Of a DNA stretch of 64,000 nucleotides, positions 14,010-27,954 are shown piece after piece. Positions within the stretch are counted from its first letter, which is position 1. Every line of letters starts with the position of its first letter. Where the stretch lies: the NCBI GenBank assembly GCA_033026295.1, contig CM065179.1, positions 24,421,275 to 24,485,274 of the forward strand. The letters run 5' to 3'. This stretch comes from Channa striata. Lineage: Eukaryota; Chordata; Actinopteri; Anabantiformes; Channidae. The notes under the pieces are model-generated. The model was not told the DNA's origin. It saw nothing but the letters and a program-made list of their open reading frames with translations, and made no database searches. A program made the position numbers and the translations under genes.

Positions 14010-14640
14010 CTTTAATTCCCTGCCTTTGTGGCGACACCAACACTAGCGAGGGCATCCCAGGCAAACCACAAAGCCAAGGGTTAAAGACGATACCATGCTG
14101 ACTCTCCCTAAATGAAATGCCACACCATTTTACTAGCTCTTTATTTCCCCGTCATCGTAAACCTGCTCCAACTTCCTGCTCGCTCGCATGCCAGTCAAGG
14201 ACAAGGATGAGAGGAACAGAACAGGGGGGAAAAAAGAAGAATCAGTGTTTCAACAACATTAAGGGAAGGTCATTGTCTGCGGGCTTACCCTGGGAGAGAC
14301 GCAGAGGGCCTGAACCTGCCAGAACCTATCCACAACGACCGGGAGCGGGACCTGCGAGAGACCAGAACAACAAAGACAGTTTGTGACAAAGCTGAGGCAC
14401 CTCAGTCCGAGAGGAGTGAAATCAAATGTGACATTTTTCATTTATTTGTAAATGCCTCCTTGGCGGCACACTCACTCGAAACGACAGTTGGGCTCTTACC
14501 AAGTTAAGGGGAGCTGATGGTAGAATAGAGGGATCCTGACAGAGGTTGTAATGAGATGCCGCATTAGGGCCGCTCTCTCATCCACTCTCCCCTCTCTCGC
14601 CCAGGAGCACGCCCTTCACTTCCAATCTACTACCCCAACC
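14010..14640. other. possible conserved noncoding block
   Basis: GC-balanced, repeat-free stretch standing out from AT-rich flanks. Open frames in it on both strands are short and domain-free. The call is based on composition only and needs cross-species alignment. Confidence 0.25.
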
Positions 14641-17600
14641 ATTTGGCAGCAGTTAACCCTATGAAAAACTACTCTAACCCTCTTCTGTGTTCTGATAAAA
14701 CATTCTTTTTGGATTTATTTTGTCAGAGATGCCTTTGAGGCTACAAATGCCTAGCATTTTGGAGCATATTTAGGCTCAGGAAGGTTCGAAAATGATTTAA
14801 GGCACATGTTACCTGCACAAAAAGGCAGGAATAGAAGCATTATCGTAAGCTCAAAGCACAAACCTACTGAAATAGAAAGTACTGTGCATTTGGTACGTTC
14901 TCAAGACCATTTTCCAACTTCAATTTATTTTTGGAGTACAATCTATTACGTAATGTTTTACACGTTTTCATTAACTGTAGCCATTTGTTACCTTCTATGT
15001 TTTTACAAAGTCAAAAACCTAGTAACATCATCACATATTCAAACTGACATTTACGTCTGACTTAATTGTGTATTGGTATCTGTTACAAGAGCCTCTAGTT
15101 TCTTCAGAAATTCAGCTCTGAATTTCCAAGACTTTTAGCTTGACATTTTCTTAAACAAATTTTAAGATTGACCTTACATCAACATATTTATTTTGAATGG
15201 GTGTCTAAGCTCTTTAGATGTCATTGTTTGAGAGCCTTAGAGTTACAAGTCAAAACTTGAAGCTAAATGACTATTAACATTTATTATTAATATTATTTTT
15301 AATGTAACTATATGCACTAACAACTTTAGTAGTTTTAAGTCCAGTTGGCTCTTAATCATGTCCAGAGGGCTTGTGTTAACTCTGTGTGTCATTGCTTTAA
15401 TATTTAAGCTCTTGCGGTAGCTGGAAATTCACCCAAACGAACAGAAGGCAGACCTTTAACCATATAATACACTAGCATTTTATCTAAGTTATAAAAAAAA
15501 CTAACATGTCACTGCATGAAAGATTAAAAAAAAAATGGGTTGCCCTCGGAATACTATTCTGAACAAATTAGTGGGTAGAGACAAATAAATCTCTATATCT
15601 GATGAGATACTGGCCTGAGCATATTTCTTTTTGGACTTCTACTATCAGCACTGACCTCACCAACAAAAGAGAGGAGGCTAATGAAACATATGTATTTCTC
15701 CTAAAAAGCCACAGTAAGGACAACAAAAAACTAAACACACTAGCAATTGTATTTACCACATTATTCGTTTGTCAAATTGGAAAATCAAGCAAAATTTGGA
15801 AGAATGACCACCACTTATTATTATTTTTTTTTTTACAGGAACAAAGTCAAAACAAGATAAGGTCCAACACTAAGACTAAACATCCGAATAAACCATACAA
15901 AGACATGAAAAAGTAGCAAAAAAACTCAAAGACTAAAGACAAGCATAAATGCTGGCAAATTATCAAACAGGTAACACAGCGTTTAAGTAACTGGTTTGAC
16001 TTTATATAATCCATTAAAAAAACTACAACCATCATCTTTCTGATATGTTTTTGTTTGTCACGTCATCACATTGCTAACTCCTCAACTAATTGTACCTACT
16101 ATAGACCGCAAATAGACTTCATGGCCATGACACTGTACCGTTTGCCCTGTTTTGCAGAGAGAGCTGAGCTGAGCCAAAAAGGGTTTTAATGCGATAATCA
16201 CGATTACCATACAGACACTAAAACCAACAATGAATCATCTCTATTTATGTTGCCAGCCAACAGCCTAGATTCGCCTGTTCGTCTGTGCCATAGACCTCTG
16301 TTGTTTTCTAAGTACTATTAAAAACACATCAGGCAGACACTTGGCTCCCCATGATGACATATTTCCTCAGTCCAAAATGTGTGGATGACATAAATATTGT
16401 CCAGTCTGATGTGAATGGAAAAAGCACATGCCCACTTGGAGCATGGGGGGTAAAATGTGTAAAAAATTTGTCACATTTTGGAATGAAGAAATATGTAATT
16501 TGGAAGACGTATGTTCAAAAGAACATAGGTCTATTCAGACTGCATTCTGACAAGCAACCATTTATTTATTTCAGTGGTTGATTAGTGAATTAGTGAACAT
16601 GAGTCCTCCAGGGGGCTCAATAATTAGGAGATGTGAGGCAAGTATGATGGGGATCTGGGGAAATACAAGGAGACTCGGACATTTGATGAGATTGACAGGA
16701 CAGGACACATTTGATCAACTGATGTAATATTTGGACCTATCCCACTAAACACCTCACAAACCTTTAACACACAAGTTGGAAACAGTTTTAACTACTTGTA
16801 GATCCAGTAGTTAAAACTAGAATAATCATCAGGTTGAACAGAACAAAACTGCTTACAATTGAATAATGTAATACATGATTTTAAGGGCACTACTATAGAC
16901 CGTTTGCTCATAATAGTCCAGTACAATATGCTTTCACATGCAGGGACTTTGCTTGAAATTAAACTTTTTCTTAGCGATTTTAACACAGCTGAACTGTATA
17001 TTATGCTACAGTGCAGGTTGAATGTCATATGGAAGCTTTAGGTAAAAAAAAGTTATAGCCATACAAAGAGGTCCTCAACATTTGACCCACAGGAAATGTT
17101 AAAAAAACATAATTTAAAATGACTGAACTACCATTGAAAGTAATCACTTAGTCATAATTTTCCCTCACAAACTGGGTCAAGTTTGAAAGAGGTCTCAGTG
17201 GAGAAGCTTGCAAGGAAAATGAACTATTACCCTCTACAAGTGTGCGTAGTGCCCTCCAAACTGTCCTCACAGACAATGTGCTATACAGTGGGCAGCATGT
17301 GAGAAGTGAGTTATGTACTTTATTAAGCTCAAGTAATTTCCCTTCCAGATATCACGTCGCCTTCGAGCCTCTCAGTAATCTATCCTAGCAGCCATCAGCT
17401 AAATTTAGCTCTCCAGAGCACAATGCCACTGCTCGTCATAACAGCATAGGTAAAGGTGTCTGGCTGAGGCAAAGTTGTACAAGGTGTCATTAAAATAGAA
17501 AGTAAGATAGGGGCCTATATTAAAGTACTGCTGTGGATAAAATCTGTAGGTTTTTAGTGGCAACTAATTTATCGCCCTAACATATATAATGTGCTTCTTA

Positions 17601-18505
17601 ATAATACTGTAATTAGATTCCTCAACGTAATTCCAAGTCTCAGTGGGATTATCCACACTAGAAGGTAATATATTTTATTTTAGATGATATGAGGTCTTCA
17701 GTTAACTGAAAAAGGCAATTTATGTCATCTTTGGATATGCCAGATTAGGACAATGTACCTTAAACATGTATTCTGTTTTGTATTAGACACCACAAAGCTG
17801 CAACGCTGCTTCCCAGAATACTTACCAAGTAATACTTTCTAAGGCCATGGCAGATCAGGCAGATGTCAAAATACTTGCACCAAAAAAAAACACCTGTTGC
17901 TTTGGGTCATGTCAACTTTGGCTGGACCAGCTGGATCTGGGCCAAGAAGTGGTGCGTGAAACACCATAAAGAAAAGAGCAGATGAGCATGACTTTTTTCT
18001 AAAGTTGGTGGGGACCTAAACTAGTAGGGCCATGAATGTCTTGAAAATACTTTAATGAATTATTCTGCAAATGTTCTGGATGTTTTAAGAGTGGCTAACT
18101 GTCAGCAAATCAGCTTTTAAAAATATCATCAAAACTACTCTGTGTAGACGTGTTGTAAGCGCCGCAAAATGACGGTAATGGAAAATAATAAATAGAGACC
18201 ATATATTCCAGCTAGAAGTGCAGTTTGTAGGCTGCTGTCAGCCCATTCATTCTCAATAACATGAGCTGCTGTCTGCTGCAATGTCTCCAATGATACAAAA
18301 ACTGGGGTTCCAAAGAAAATTAAATGTAAAAGACTTCAGAAGACCATAAAGCATTCAACTCGTTAATACATTTAAAAAAGAATTAACTATGTGAGGGGTT
18401 TATTAAGGGTATGTTTCAGGTCACCAACATCTCACATATATTTGGAATGTTTGTTAACACATTTTCTGTCTTGTGGAAAAATATAATGATGCTCACTCTC
18501 TATAA

Positions 18506-19139
18506 CAGGGGTATTCAACTAAAATTTAAAGAGGTTCGGTTACACAAATATTTTGGAACTATTTACTGTGATATATTATTAAGTAGCCTGCATGTAATCC
18601 ATATTTGACATCATCAAATCAAATTAATTCAGTACAATTCAAAAACCTTTTGAAAAATTGCACACTGCGCATGTATGTATAATGTTATGTAATTTATTAA
18701 ATGAAAGCAGGACTGCTTTTCAAAATAAGCAATAATAGTGCTTAACTTATATAAGGAAGGTTTTCTTAAAGGTTTTCACTAGCTCCACGAAACTGTTATC
18801 GCCGTCTTTCTTTATTAATTCCTTGTCAACCTCAAACTTTCTTTCATCTGCCGGTGCTGTTGAGTCACAAAATTTACCGCCTGTGATCCACAGAATCAAT
18901 TGGCTATCGATTGACATAAAGTGAAGTCACATGGGATTGCTGAACTCACATTCAATTGGTCAATGCATTCTCGCGTCCAATAAATAACTACTGTTAGATC
19001 ACAATAGCTGGGCCGGTTAAATTAAGGTGCCCTGCTAGATTTTTAATCAAAACTTTCAGTTTGGTCTGTAGCTCCAGGTCCGTATGGGACAGCTTCTGGG
19101 TCCGGATCCGGACCGCAGTCCGCCGGTTAGTGACCGTTG
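18506..19139. mobile_element. non-autonomous hAT-like DNA transposon
   Basis: A 634-bp segment beginning caggggtattcaac and ending gttagtgaccgttg. The reverse complement of the end starts caacggtcactaac, a degenerate match to the start (CA..GGT..T.AAC). It is bounded by 8-bp direct repeats, ctctataa at 18498-18505 and ctttataa at 19140-19147, one mismatch apart. Eight-base duplications and CAGGGGT-type ends are hallmarks of the hAT superfamily. No transposase is encoded, so any past mobility depended on another copy. Confidence 0.75.
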
Positions 19140-20338
19140 CTTTATAACTACAATCCATATTAAAATCGATTTTGTAATTGTGTTAGCATGCATGCGTCCA
19201 GCTGTATTGGAAGTTTGCTCACCTAGGCTCAGTGGCGAAGAGGTAATGCCACATCTCGAACAGAAAAAAATGATTGACTGATTGGAAAGGATTTCGAATG
19301 AATCTGTGGTTTATATTAGGAAAACCCCCATGTGAAAAGAAGACATCTAAGTATTCACTTGTATATTCCCATTTAACTAGCACTACTTGTTGACGTGCTA
19401 ATGTCTAACTTTCAATGGTTTTGGTTTTGTTTATCTTGGACTGTTGCTTTGTTAATGGGGAGCTGGTCTGTATGACCTGTGGAAAAATCCATAATTTTAG
19501 TGCTTCTTCCCATCTCCTATGTTAAGACAGAAACAAATTGCAAAATCAATCCAAGAAAGGTTGTAAAGGCCACCAAAAAGAAAGACCAGATAATATAATT
19601 GGCTTTACTCATCTAACAACTGACAATAAAGTTCACTCATTGCCATGTGTGTCCTACTGTAAATCTCGCAGTGCATCCTATTCATAATTCGTGTTGAAAG
19701 GAATGAACTCCTCAACATAAATGCATGTCTTGTTTGCTTATCTGCTAGAAAACTAAATCACCTGCCATCAGATTGTTTATAGTACAGTAAAACTGTCAGA
19801 ACCAGCGGATTGTTGTAAAGTGTACATTTTACCCCTGCAGATCTGAGTCCAACCAGGTAATATTATGGCATTAGCATAGTGACCATTGAAATTACTCCTA
19901 TGTACTCCTATGTGGGAAGACTTTATAAAAATCTTAAAGATGTGGTGAATACATAGACATGAGCCATAGCTCAGTCAGCAATGAAATTAAAATAGCCCTG
20001 AAATAGCCTGTAGCCATACATTTAGCTCCCCACAAGGGGCAATACTAAGTGATGATGTTTTTTCATGAGCATTTTGACATCCTGACTTTCAATTTAATGC
20101 TTTGACAGTTTGAGTAAGCTGTGGAAATGAGGAGACATGCTCACAATGTGACTTTGCCATTATAATTTAAATACATATTTGTAAGTTAAATCTGTAACTT
20201 TGAAATTCGTGGAGCTTGACATCATCAGGTAGTATAGAGAAGCTTTGAGAAAAGGTGCTTTCCAAATTACTGCCTAAGGTTTGGTCACGCTATACACCTA
20301 AGCTATTAAAATTTGATTCAGCTTACATTCACATACAG

Positions 20339-20633
20339 TGTTGGTACCCAAGGACAGCTGAAAAAAAGTCTTTTTCTGCTGTAGTTGTTTTAATGAGAGG
20401 GATTGTTGAAGTCAATACAAGCAAACGATAATAAACAACAGTCAGGAGACAGACATATCCAAATCAAGAAGGAAGGCAGTCCCAAAAAAAAGCTAATATT
20501 AACAGAGTAAAGACAAAAGGTCAGGACTAACACCAGCAAAATGGAAATCCAAACTGGCCAGACAAAAGGAGGCCAGAGTAGCAAAGTCTGAAGATGAGAG
20601 GAAGCCCATTATCCATCAGGCAAAAGGGTAACA
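20339..20633 (-). mobile_element. possible short LTR-like segment
   Basis: Starts tgttggtaccc and ends gggtaaca, so both termini form a TG...CA pair with inverted TGTTnnnACCC-like ends. Read on the minus strand it has an ATTAAA signal near the 3' end. No flanking target duplication was found (tacag versus agcaa), so this is weak. Confidence 0.3.
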
Positions 20634-22919
20634 AGCAAAATGACTGGCTAGATTTTGAGGCCATACATTTTGTAGTCTAGTTTAAAATATACGTACACGT
20701 CTGTAAAACATGGATGTCAATATTACACCTTAAAAGGCCTAAAGATGGATGTTAAAGCTATTGCATGGTGACTTTAAGTGAAAGGGAGCTAAAATTAACC
20801 ATATTCCATATATACTGTATAAGATGTCCTGCTGATGTAAGAATCATATTATGATAAATGTGTACTTTTTTAAATTTAAATGTGTTACAACCTTATTTCA
20901 AATAAACCCAGGATAAAAAGACCTAACTTATTTGTAACCTAGAGTATCTTAGGTTGGTATTCATGCATTGTTAGTTTAAGTCGCAAGATATGTTCTATTC
21001 AGGACCTATTCCCAGATCCACCTTGGTTCAGAGGTACTACGTTTGATCTAGAGGGTGCTACTGGGTCAGTTGGACATAAAATCAAGAGCTAAACAGCTGT
21101 ACAGAGGCAGTTGGTTCATTGTTGTTAGCAGCTAGCATCAAGATAACTTGAATTCAATGACCCTTATATTAAACACACTGCAAAATCCAAGCCTTTACTG
21201 TTGCAAACCCACATGTTTGGCAGAGGAATAGATTATTACAGACAGAATTAGCTCAAAAAAAATTAATAGTGGAGTTGTCTTGCTGTGAACACGAGTTGGA
21301 TGGTTAATAAAGCTGGTGTTAGCTAACTTACGATGTCATTTACCCCTTTGTCTGCGTGGTCTAACTAGGTAGAGGTCGACAGCCAATGCTAGTAGATAAT
21401 AAAAGGAAGGAAATATATGTCCCAGCACACTATGGTAATGTTTAAAGCTCATCACATTATTCGGTGCGTCCGGAGCACGGAGCAGCTTGTTAGCTTGTCT
21501 TGGATACCTTAGCTTAGCAGCCAAAGTAGAGCAAGCTAGCAGCATTAGTCCCTATTATACCTACTATTGTGAGTTGTAAATGCATGACTTACCTGTAGTT
21601 ACTACTAATGGTCATTCATTTGAACGTATGAGAAAAGCAGAGCAATAAAAAAAACGCATTTGAATGTAATGACTTCGGAGAATTTGTATTCAAAATACTC
21701 ACTATGATTAGAACTAAAAATAATAATTTCTGAATAGAGATGAGTTTTAAAACATTCTGCACGCTCCAATTCAAATATAAAAATATCCTTCGAATCTAAG
21801 TAGTGGTACAGCCCAAACACTGTGTCTTACTTGAGTGTACTCCATTAGGTGCAGGCATATTCTTTATGAAGACATTATTTATGTTGTGGTCTTCATTTGA
21901 ATTAGTTTCACTATTGTACTTTGAAAGTATACTACTGAAGGATCCATCCAAATCCCTCCCAAACTCATCTGTCTCTAATAATCTCTTTCATCAAGCCTCT
22001 TTGTTTAGTTTTTTTCTTTTTATGTTGTTAATATTTCCTGAAACCTGTAAAAGCATTGAATGCGTTTAGTATTTTAAAGCAGTATCTTGTTTTTAATATA
22101 TGTGTTTACAGATTAATTATCTAAAAGTGTTGTGCAGAAGTGCTTGTGGACAGGTGTAGTGCTAGCTGAAAAGTTTGAATGTAAGACAGGCTCAAATTGT
22201 AGTTGAATGGCAGAGCCGTGAGTTTTGTTTCTGTAGTCATAATTAAAAACATGAATATTTTTGTTTGTATTTATGATAGAAGTTGGCTGGCTTTTTTTTA
22301 GCAGTTCTTTCTTTCTCTCTTTTTTTCTTAATGTCTTCTTTCTTTTCTCAGTTTTAGTGAATAAAATGAAGTTCCAGTCTTTACTTCTTTATTTCTATAA
22401 TGTAATTCACTGCCTGTAGCATAGGTTTCAGTGGGATCTGTAGGATGGTACTGTGTTCAAGACTCCTCACATTTGCCATTAGGAAGTAACATAAAAACGA
22501 TATTGGTTGGTCTGAAACATTGAAAAATGCATCAAATTGCATTGTTTCAACCAAATTACAACTCTTTATATTTGTAGTGCCTGTGTTTTGCATTTCCATT
22601 GAAGCTTGCAGAATATGTTTGCAGTGACTGTGTGCAAGGATCTCCACACTTCAGCGGTAAAATACAAATCATGCATATAAACTAGAGTTACAAAGAAACT
22701 TGTACCTGGCTTTACTTTGCTTATATTATGCAATCGCAGCTCAATTAAGCATTCACCTCAATTATCATGCCGTTTCGTCTTCAGTTAGTAAAATGTAGGT
22801 TCAATTTCCCAGCAGACTTAACTAAGTGGGAGTGACCTTGCCTGACACGGAGTTAAATGGACCAGCAAGAATGTTTTCTGTGGCTATGTAAGAGGAAAGG
22901 CTGGCTGTTAAAAGTCCAC

Positions 22920-23480
22920 CATTTTCCCATTTCTCTCTGTCATTGATGCCTGACAGGCTGTAATTTTCATTCTCTCACTCCAGCGGAGCCTACTGAGCTG
23001 GAGATTATGGAGATGACGGTTTGGATTTTTAAGCACCCTCTTCATCCTGTTTTAAATCTCTATAATGTCTGAGCATAAATAAAAACAGATGCCTTTTATA
23101 AAACAACCGGGCAGTGGAGCCGAATAACACTGTGCTTCAGTGAGCTCACATTTATTACTGTCGCCAATGAGTGAACACTTCCTCTAGTCAATGTCAATCT
23201 ACATGTCAATGGGAACCCCTTTTGAGTAATGGCTCTAAGGGAGACTGGATTAAAAATCTCTCATTTTCCTGTCACTGTCAATTTCATCATTCATTCTGTC
23301 AGTAATACTCTATTGTTCATGTGTAAAGCTTCAGTGTTAACTGATTATTGGCTCCAGAACAACTGCCGTCAATAGTATTCAGAGCTATAATTTCATCTCC
23401 AAAATCAGTTAATCGGTAGTAGTGACTTGTGATTTGCTTAATTTACGCAAGATGGTGGGAGTTAGTGTGAGCAACATGCT
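22920..23480. other. possible conserved noncoding block
   Basis: Repeat-poor stretch with balanced composition and homeodomain-type words (attaactgattattggctcc, taattt, ccaat). It resembles vertebrate noncoding elements by texture only. There is no coding potential and no RNA gene. Confidence 0.25.
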
Positions 23481-25649
23481 CCTATTGAGGGTCAAACTGA
23501 GGGAGCATGACGGTGGTCACCCCTGTATTAAATGAAGCTGAGAGTTTGAATCATCTCCTTGTCTCTTTGGATGAGGATCTTTGCAACTGACAAAGTCCGG
23601 GCTTTCACATCCTCCCCGGGGCAAAGTCAGACAATTTTTTTTTTCACTGTTACTTGAGGAATTGCCTTTTAGCTTTTAGGCCCTGCAGTTTCATTTTTGT
23701 TGCAAGCTTTAAGTTTTCGATTGACAAACATTACGCAGCCCCCCCAGGAATTTGCAAAGAACCAACACTTGGTTCAACTAATGACCTCTTATGTCAGCAA
23801 AACTTTGCAATTTAAAACATTATAAAAAACACTGCAACATGCATCACTATTTTAGAAAAGTTGTTACAAAATCACATATTTTAAGCTATATCTTCCACTC
23901 ATATGCTATAGTAGTTCACGTATATATTTATATAGTTTTTAAATCACCTCTTAATTTTTTTGAAATGGTTACTCCACCTATAGAGGTTATAGTCTTTGTG
24001 GACTTGTTTTACAAGATCATTTGAACTTAAAAACTAATGATGATGGTGATGAGATGCAAATAAAAAACAAGGAAGGCAGAAAGATATTTAATACCACAAA
24101 CGTGCGCTCTCTCAGATCACATCCTGTTCTAAATATGTACATCATGGATGTACATTTACTGACTGTGTGCCAGGGTTGTGCTCACAACTGAGCCAGAGAT
24201 AGCAAATTGTGAGCAGAACCAAAAATGCACAACAATATCCTTATGGATTGTATGGTTAGGATTAGCACTGCCTCTGCTTGGGTATAAATAGTCTTAATTA
24301 ATGAGTTATTGCACCGTTTGGCAGGCATGCTACAGTCAGCCATCCAAATCAAAGCTAGGATGCTGTGTGCATTTTGGGTTTCATCGGTAGTTTGTCTTCC
24401 CGTCCCACTAATGACAAACGCAATAAGGATAACCTGTTTTTGCATTCACCACTGAGCAAATACACCAGTTTGAAATAAATAGGTGCATCAAGTGGTTAGA
24501 ATCTTAGGAAGAGATAGCAGAAGTAGGGTAACTTGTCCATGGAAAAAAGCAGTGATGGTCAAATTAGACAGATTACAGTGAGTTGATTTAGGACTTTACA
24601 TTGCTTTTCCTAGTAAGTTCTACTGGTTTCAGCTCCCTCTGCTGGGAAAAAGGCCTCAGTGTGCTGTATGAAAGCATTTTTAAGACCCTCAACACAGTGG
24701 CTTTCTGTGTTTGTGTACTCACCTCCGTGCACCTGTTGCACATGAATGCCTTAGCTAGCTAAACTGGCCAGAAAACGCCATGCAGTAGTAAACTAAAAGT
24801 CATGACACCAACATAACAGGTTCTGTTTGTCCCAAATGTAAGAAATGTCCAAACACAAAGTGCACAAAGACCGGTACAGTAGGGACCTACTAATCCATAT
24901 GTATGGGGTTTGGCCATAACAGGCTATTGAATCACATGGTAAAATAATACATTGGTTAATGTATAGTGCAAACAGCTGTATTTGTGTTAAATTACCCTAT
25001 TTTCTGCTATTAAGTCATAATCCATATTATGGCAAGCACAAGAAAAGACAGTTCTTCATGACTTCAATATCAATCAATCCAGCAAATTTCATGAACATTA
25101 AAGTTTCCTTCAAGGGCAGTGGTGAAAAGCACCAGTCGTTATGATGAAACTGTCTTTTGTGGCATAACAAACTGCCAAAATGTGCACACATAGTATTGTA
25201 GTTCTGAAGAATGTGTGTACTAACATATGGAAAAATTTGGGCAACAATATTACTATTTGAGAGTATGTAGAGTTAACAGTGAGTCATCCTTATCGCTGGC
25301 CAAAGCAGGGCTCAATTGAATGAAGATAAAAATAAAATAAAGATATTTTATTCCATATTCCATATTTATTTTATTCCACAGTGAATGGAGGTTTGTGTAA
25401 GTATTTATCACACAGCATGATTGTACACATTAGGATTTGCCATTTGCTTGCCTCCTCTGTATCTTTGAATATAGGCAAATGAGTACATTTGCTTATTCAC
25501 TGTGTATAGCAATTGTAAAAAAGGATTCCTGGGTATAAACTCTGGAAGGTTTTAGTTTAGATGATTTGAGGCAGACTAAGTCAGCCTGCATGTGCCTGTG
25601 TCATCTATGTTGCTTTTTGTTTTGTTACCTTAGATTTTGTTTTGCAATA

Positions 25650-26055
25650 ACCAGATTTCAGCCAGTCTGGTTCAAGAGTGGTCACTCCACATAGACGGCA
25701 CTCTTGACTGTTGTGGAATCCCTACGGGCTGCAAAAGCTGCATGTAATTCTTATGTCTTAAACTAGACCTGTTTGCCGCCTTTGACAGTGAACCATCAGA
25801 TCCTCTTGACTGCAGTCTTTAACTTGAGCATCTCTGAATCAGCTCTAGTCTGGCTTCGATCTTACCTGTCTGGAAGAACCTTCAAGGTATCCTGGAAGGG
25901 GAGTGATTCTACCTCTCATAACCTCTACACTGGTGTACCGCAGGGCTCTGTTTTGAGTCCTTTTCTTTTTCCATCTATACTTCCTCCCTATTCACATGGC
26001 TTTTCCTAACTCTGCTTTGCAGACGGCACGCAGCTCTTCCTGTCCTTTCCGTCAG
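25650..26055 (+). mobile_element. LINE reverse transcriptase fragment (L2-like, second subfamily)
   Basis: Broken plus-strand translation carries VNHQILL, SALVWLRSYLSGRTF, VSWKGS, TGVPQGSVLSP and a degenerate end corresponding to the YADD region (cagacggcacgcagctcttcc). Frameshifts and a missing LDLSAAFDT block show decay. It is a different subfamily from the L2 copies at 29.7 and 36 kb, because the residues between motifs differ. Confidence 0.8.
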
Positions 26056-26514
26056 CCGTTAAATGCATACACAAAAACAGGGTTAGACTAGACATGTTTA
26101 TGATCTTACTTATTTTATTATTATTTTACAGACCTTTAATACCTTTATGAACCACTATTGATGTATGTTTCATGTGTACATACATGTACACATACGTATA
26201 CCATAACTCTATGGGCACTACAAATGTCAAGTTGTGCTGCTCATCTGTATCTTGATGTATGGATGAGCTCAGAATTTTCTTTCAAGTGCACAGAATATCA
26301 GCAAATACCTAACTTCATTAGTGTTATGTGATGTGTTAATACATGCACTGTGAGCACAGAAGAGAATAAAGCCCTTTCTAAAGATTTACATCCAATGTTA
26401 TTTCAAAGGGTGGGATAATATTAAAATGTGAATAAGTGGTAAAAGCTAATTTAAAAAACTACCGCAACAACAACAAAAAATAAAAACTGTTGCAATAACT
26501 TGATTTGGAAAATG

Positions 26515-26712
26515 GTATTGCACCTGCATTAATACTATCTGGAACCACCTTTTGTTTTAATTACAGTCTGAGCAGTGTTTGCTGCTCTTCCTTATAGAAC
26601 TGTTCAAGTTCAGCCAAACTAGATTATGACCCCTGGTTCCCTGCAGTCTTCAGGTCTTTCTACAGATTTTCAGTGAGGCTGGGTTCTAACTAAGGCATTT
26701 GCCTTTTACCCA
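26515..26712. mobile_element. dispersed repeat, left part (interrupted)
   Basis: Contains the order tattgcacctgcattaata, ctcttccttatagaactg, ctacagattttcagtgagg. This matches a dispersed teleost repeat I recognise from memory, class not determined. The expected continuation (a ...gggtcattgtc... phrase) is not here but reappears at about 27970, after the LINE. Confidence 0.5.
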
Positions 26713-27940
26713 TACAGAATCAGTATCAGAAATCTGTTTGTTGCCAGTCACAGTTAAGAACACTTAACAGTACTCCTAGTACTGTTAAGTAGTAGGAGTA
26801 CTTGGTTAGTCTTGGTGTCAGTTGCAAACACAAAATCTTCAGAACAAAAAATTAAGGTGCAAAGAGGAGAGGGCCTGAAAGAGTTTAAGTTCCAGGATTA
26901 GAAGGGTCGGCTCCAGGTCCTGGAGACGTACGGCTCCTGAAGGCTGGGACCTTTCTCAAATCCACTATCATCTCCACTGTGTTGAGCATTGAGCTCCAGG
27001 TTGTTTATGCTGCATCATGAAACCAGGCGGTCCATCTCACTCCTGTAGGCCGACTCATCTCCATCAGACATGAGGCCGATGACGGTGTCGTCATCTGCAA
27101 ACTTCAGCGGTTTAACAGACTGATGTCCGGATGTGCGGCTGTTGGTGTACAGGGAGAATAACAGAGGAGAGGACGCAGCGTTGTGGGGTAATCCCATCAG
27201 CACTTAATAGTGCTGATGGTCAGTGAGTCTGAGACATGCTTCCCCAGCCTCACAAACTGCTATCTGTCCGTCCATGAAATCTATAATCCACCTGCACATG
27301 GAGTCAGGGGGCTCTAGGTCTATAATTGGTGATTGCCTTAAGCTCTTTCCAGACAGAGGCAGAGTCGTTGGCTGAGAATTGCTGTTCCATTCTCTCGCAA
27401 TGCCTACGCCAAGTGCCTCCACGGACTCACTGGTCCACCTCTTTGTTCACAGAGGGAGTCTTAATTTCTGCCTGTATGAAGGAAACAGATGCACCATGAC
27501 ATGATCAGACTGCCCCTGTGCAGCACGAGGGACAGCGTGATAAGCACCGCTGATGGTGGTGTAGCAGTGGTCAAGCATGTCTCCCTCTCTTGTTGGGCAC
27601 TTAATAAACTGTTTGTATTTGGGGAGTTTGTGGGAGAGATTAACTTTGTTAAAGTCACCAGGAATTATAACCACGGCATCCAGGTTTGTCCGTTCCACAC
27701 GCAGAATCTCGACGGCCAGCGCGCTGCGTCTCACGCACGTTCCCTTGTGGCGGAATGTCAACACTGAAGAGAATAAATGATGAGAACTCATGTGGCAAGT
27801 AGAAGGGCTTGCAGTTACATCATGAAGGGCTCCAGGTCCGGGGATCAGCGCGGAGACAAAACTGAGACATCATTGCACCAGCCACTGTTGATATAAAAAA
27901 ACAGATTCTACCTCCCTTTGTTGTACCGGAAAGCCCTGTG
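26713..27940 (-). mobile_element. CR1/Rex1-like LINE, deleted, inserted in a repeat
   Basis: Minus-strand non-LTR retrotransposon remnant. The endonuclease C-terminal part (27447-27791) shows PGDFNKVNLSHKLPKY, CPTREGDMLDHCYT and QSDHVMVHL. The reverse transcriptase (27015-27330) shows MCRWIIDFM, PLLFSLYTN, KFADDDTVIGL and DGDESAYRSEMDRL. The region between endonuclease and mid-RT is deleted, as are residues around the GAPQG block. At its 3' end (low coordinates) a short repeat related to ttctgatactgattctg occurs, as expected for a CR1/L2-group tail. The family name is from memory and tentative. Confidence 0.8.
26762..26790. repeat. perfect 13-bp inverted repeat
   Basis: acttaacagtact, spacer cct, agtactgttaagt. 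Lies inside the 3' end of the CR1-like LINE. Confidence 0.95.
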
Positions 27941-27954
27941 TGCCTATGTATACA

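Larger units (their letters stand above)
8769..18497. other. intergenic, no gene seen
   Basis: About 9.7 kb with no supportable exon or RNA gene. It holds one long hairpin (11459-11528) and a more GC-balanced block (14010-14640), both listed separately. The remainder is AT-rich sequence with chance open frames. Confidence 0.6.
19148..25649. other. intergenic, no gene seen
   Basis: No supportable coding exon. Contains a weak LTR-like segment (20339-20633) and a repeat-poor block (22920-23480) listed separately. A stretch near 21330-21560 rich in gctagc/gttagc words looks repeat-like, but I could not assign it. Confidence 0.55.
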
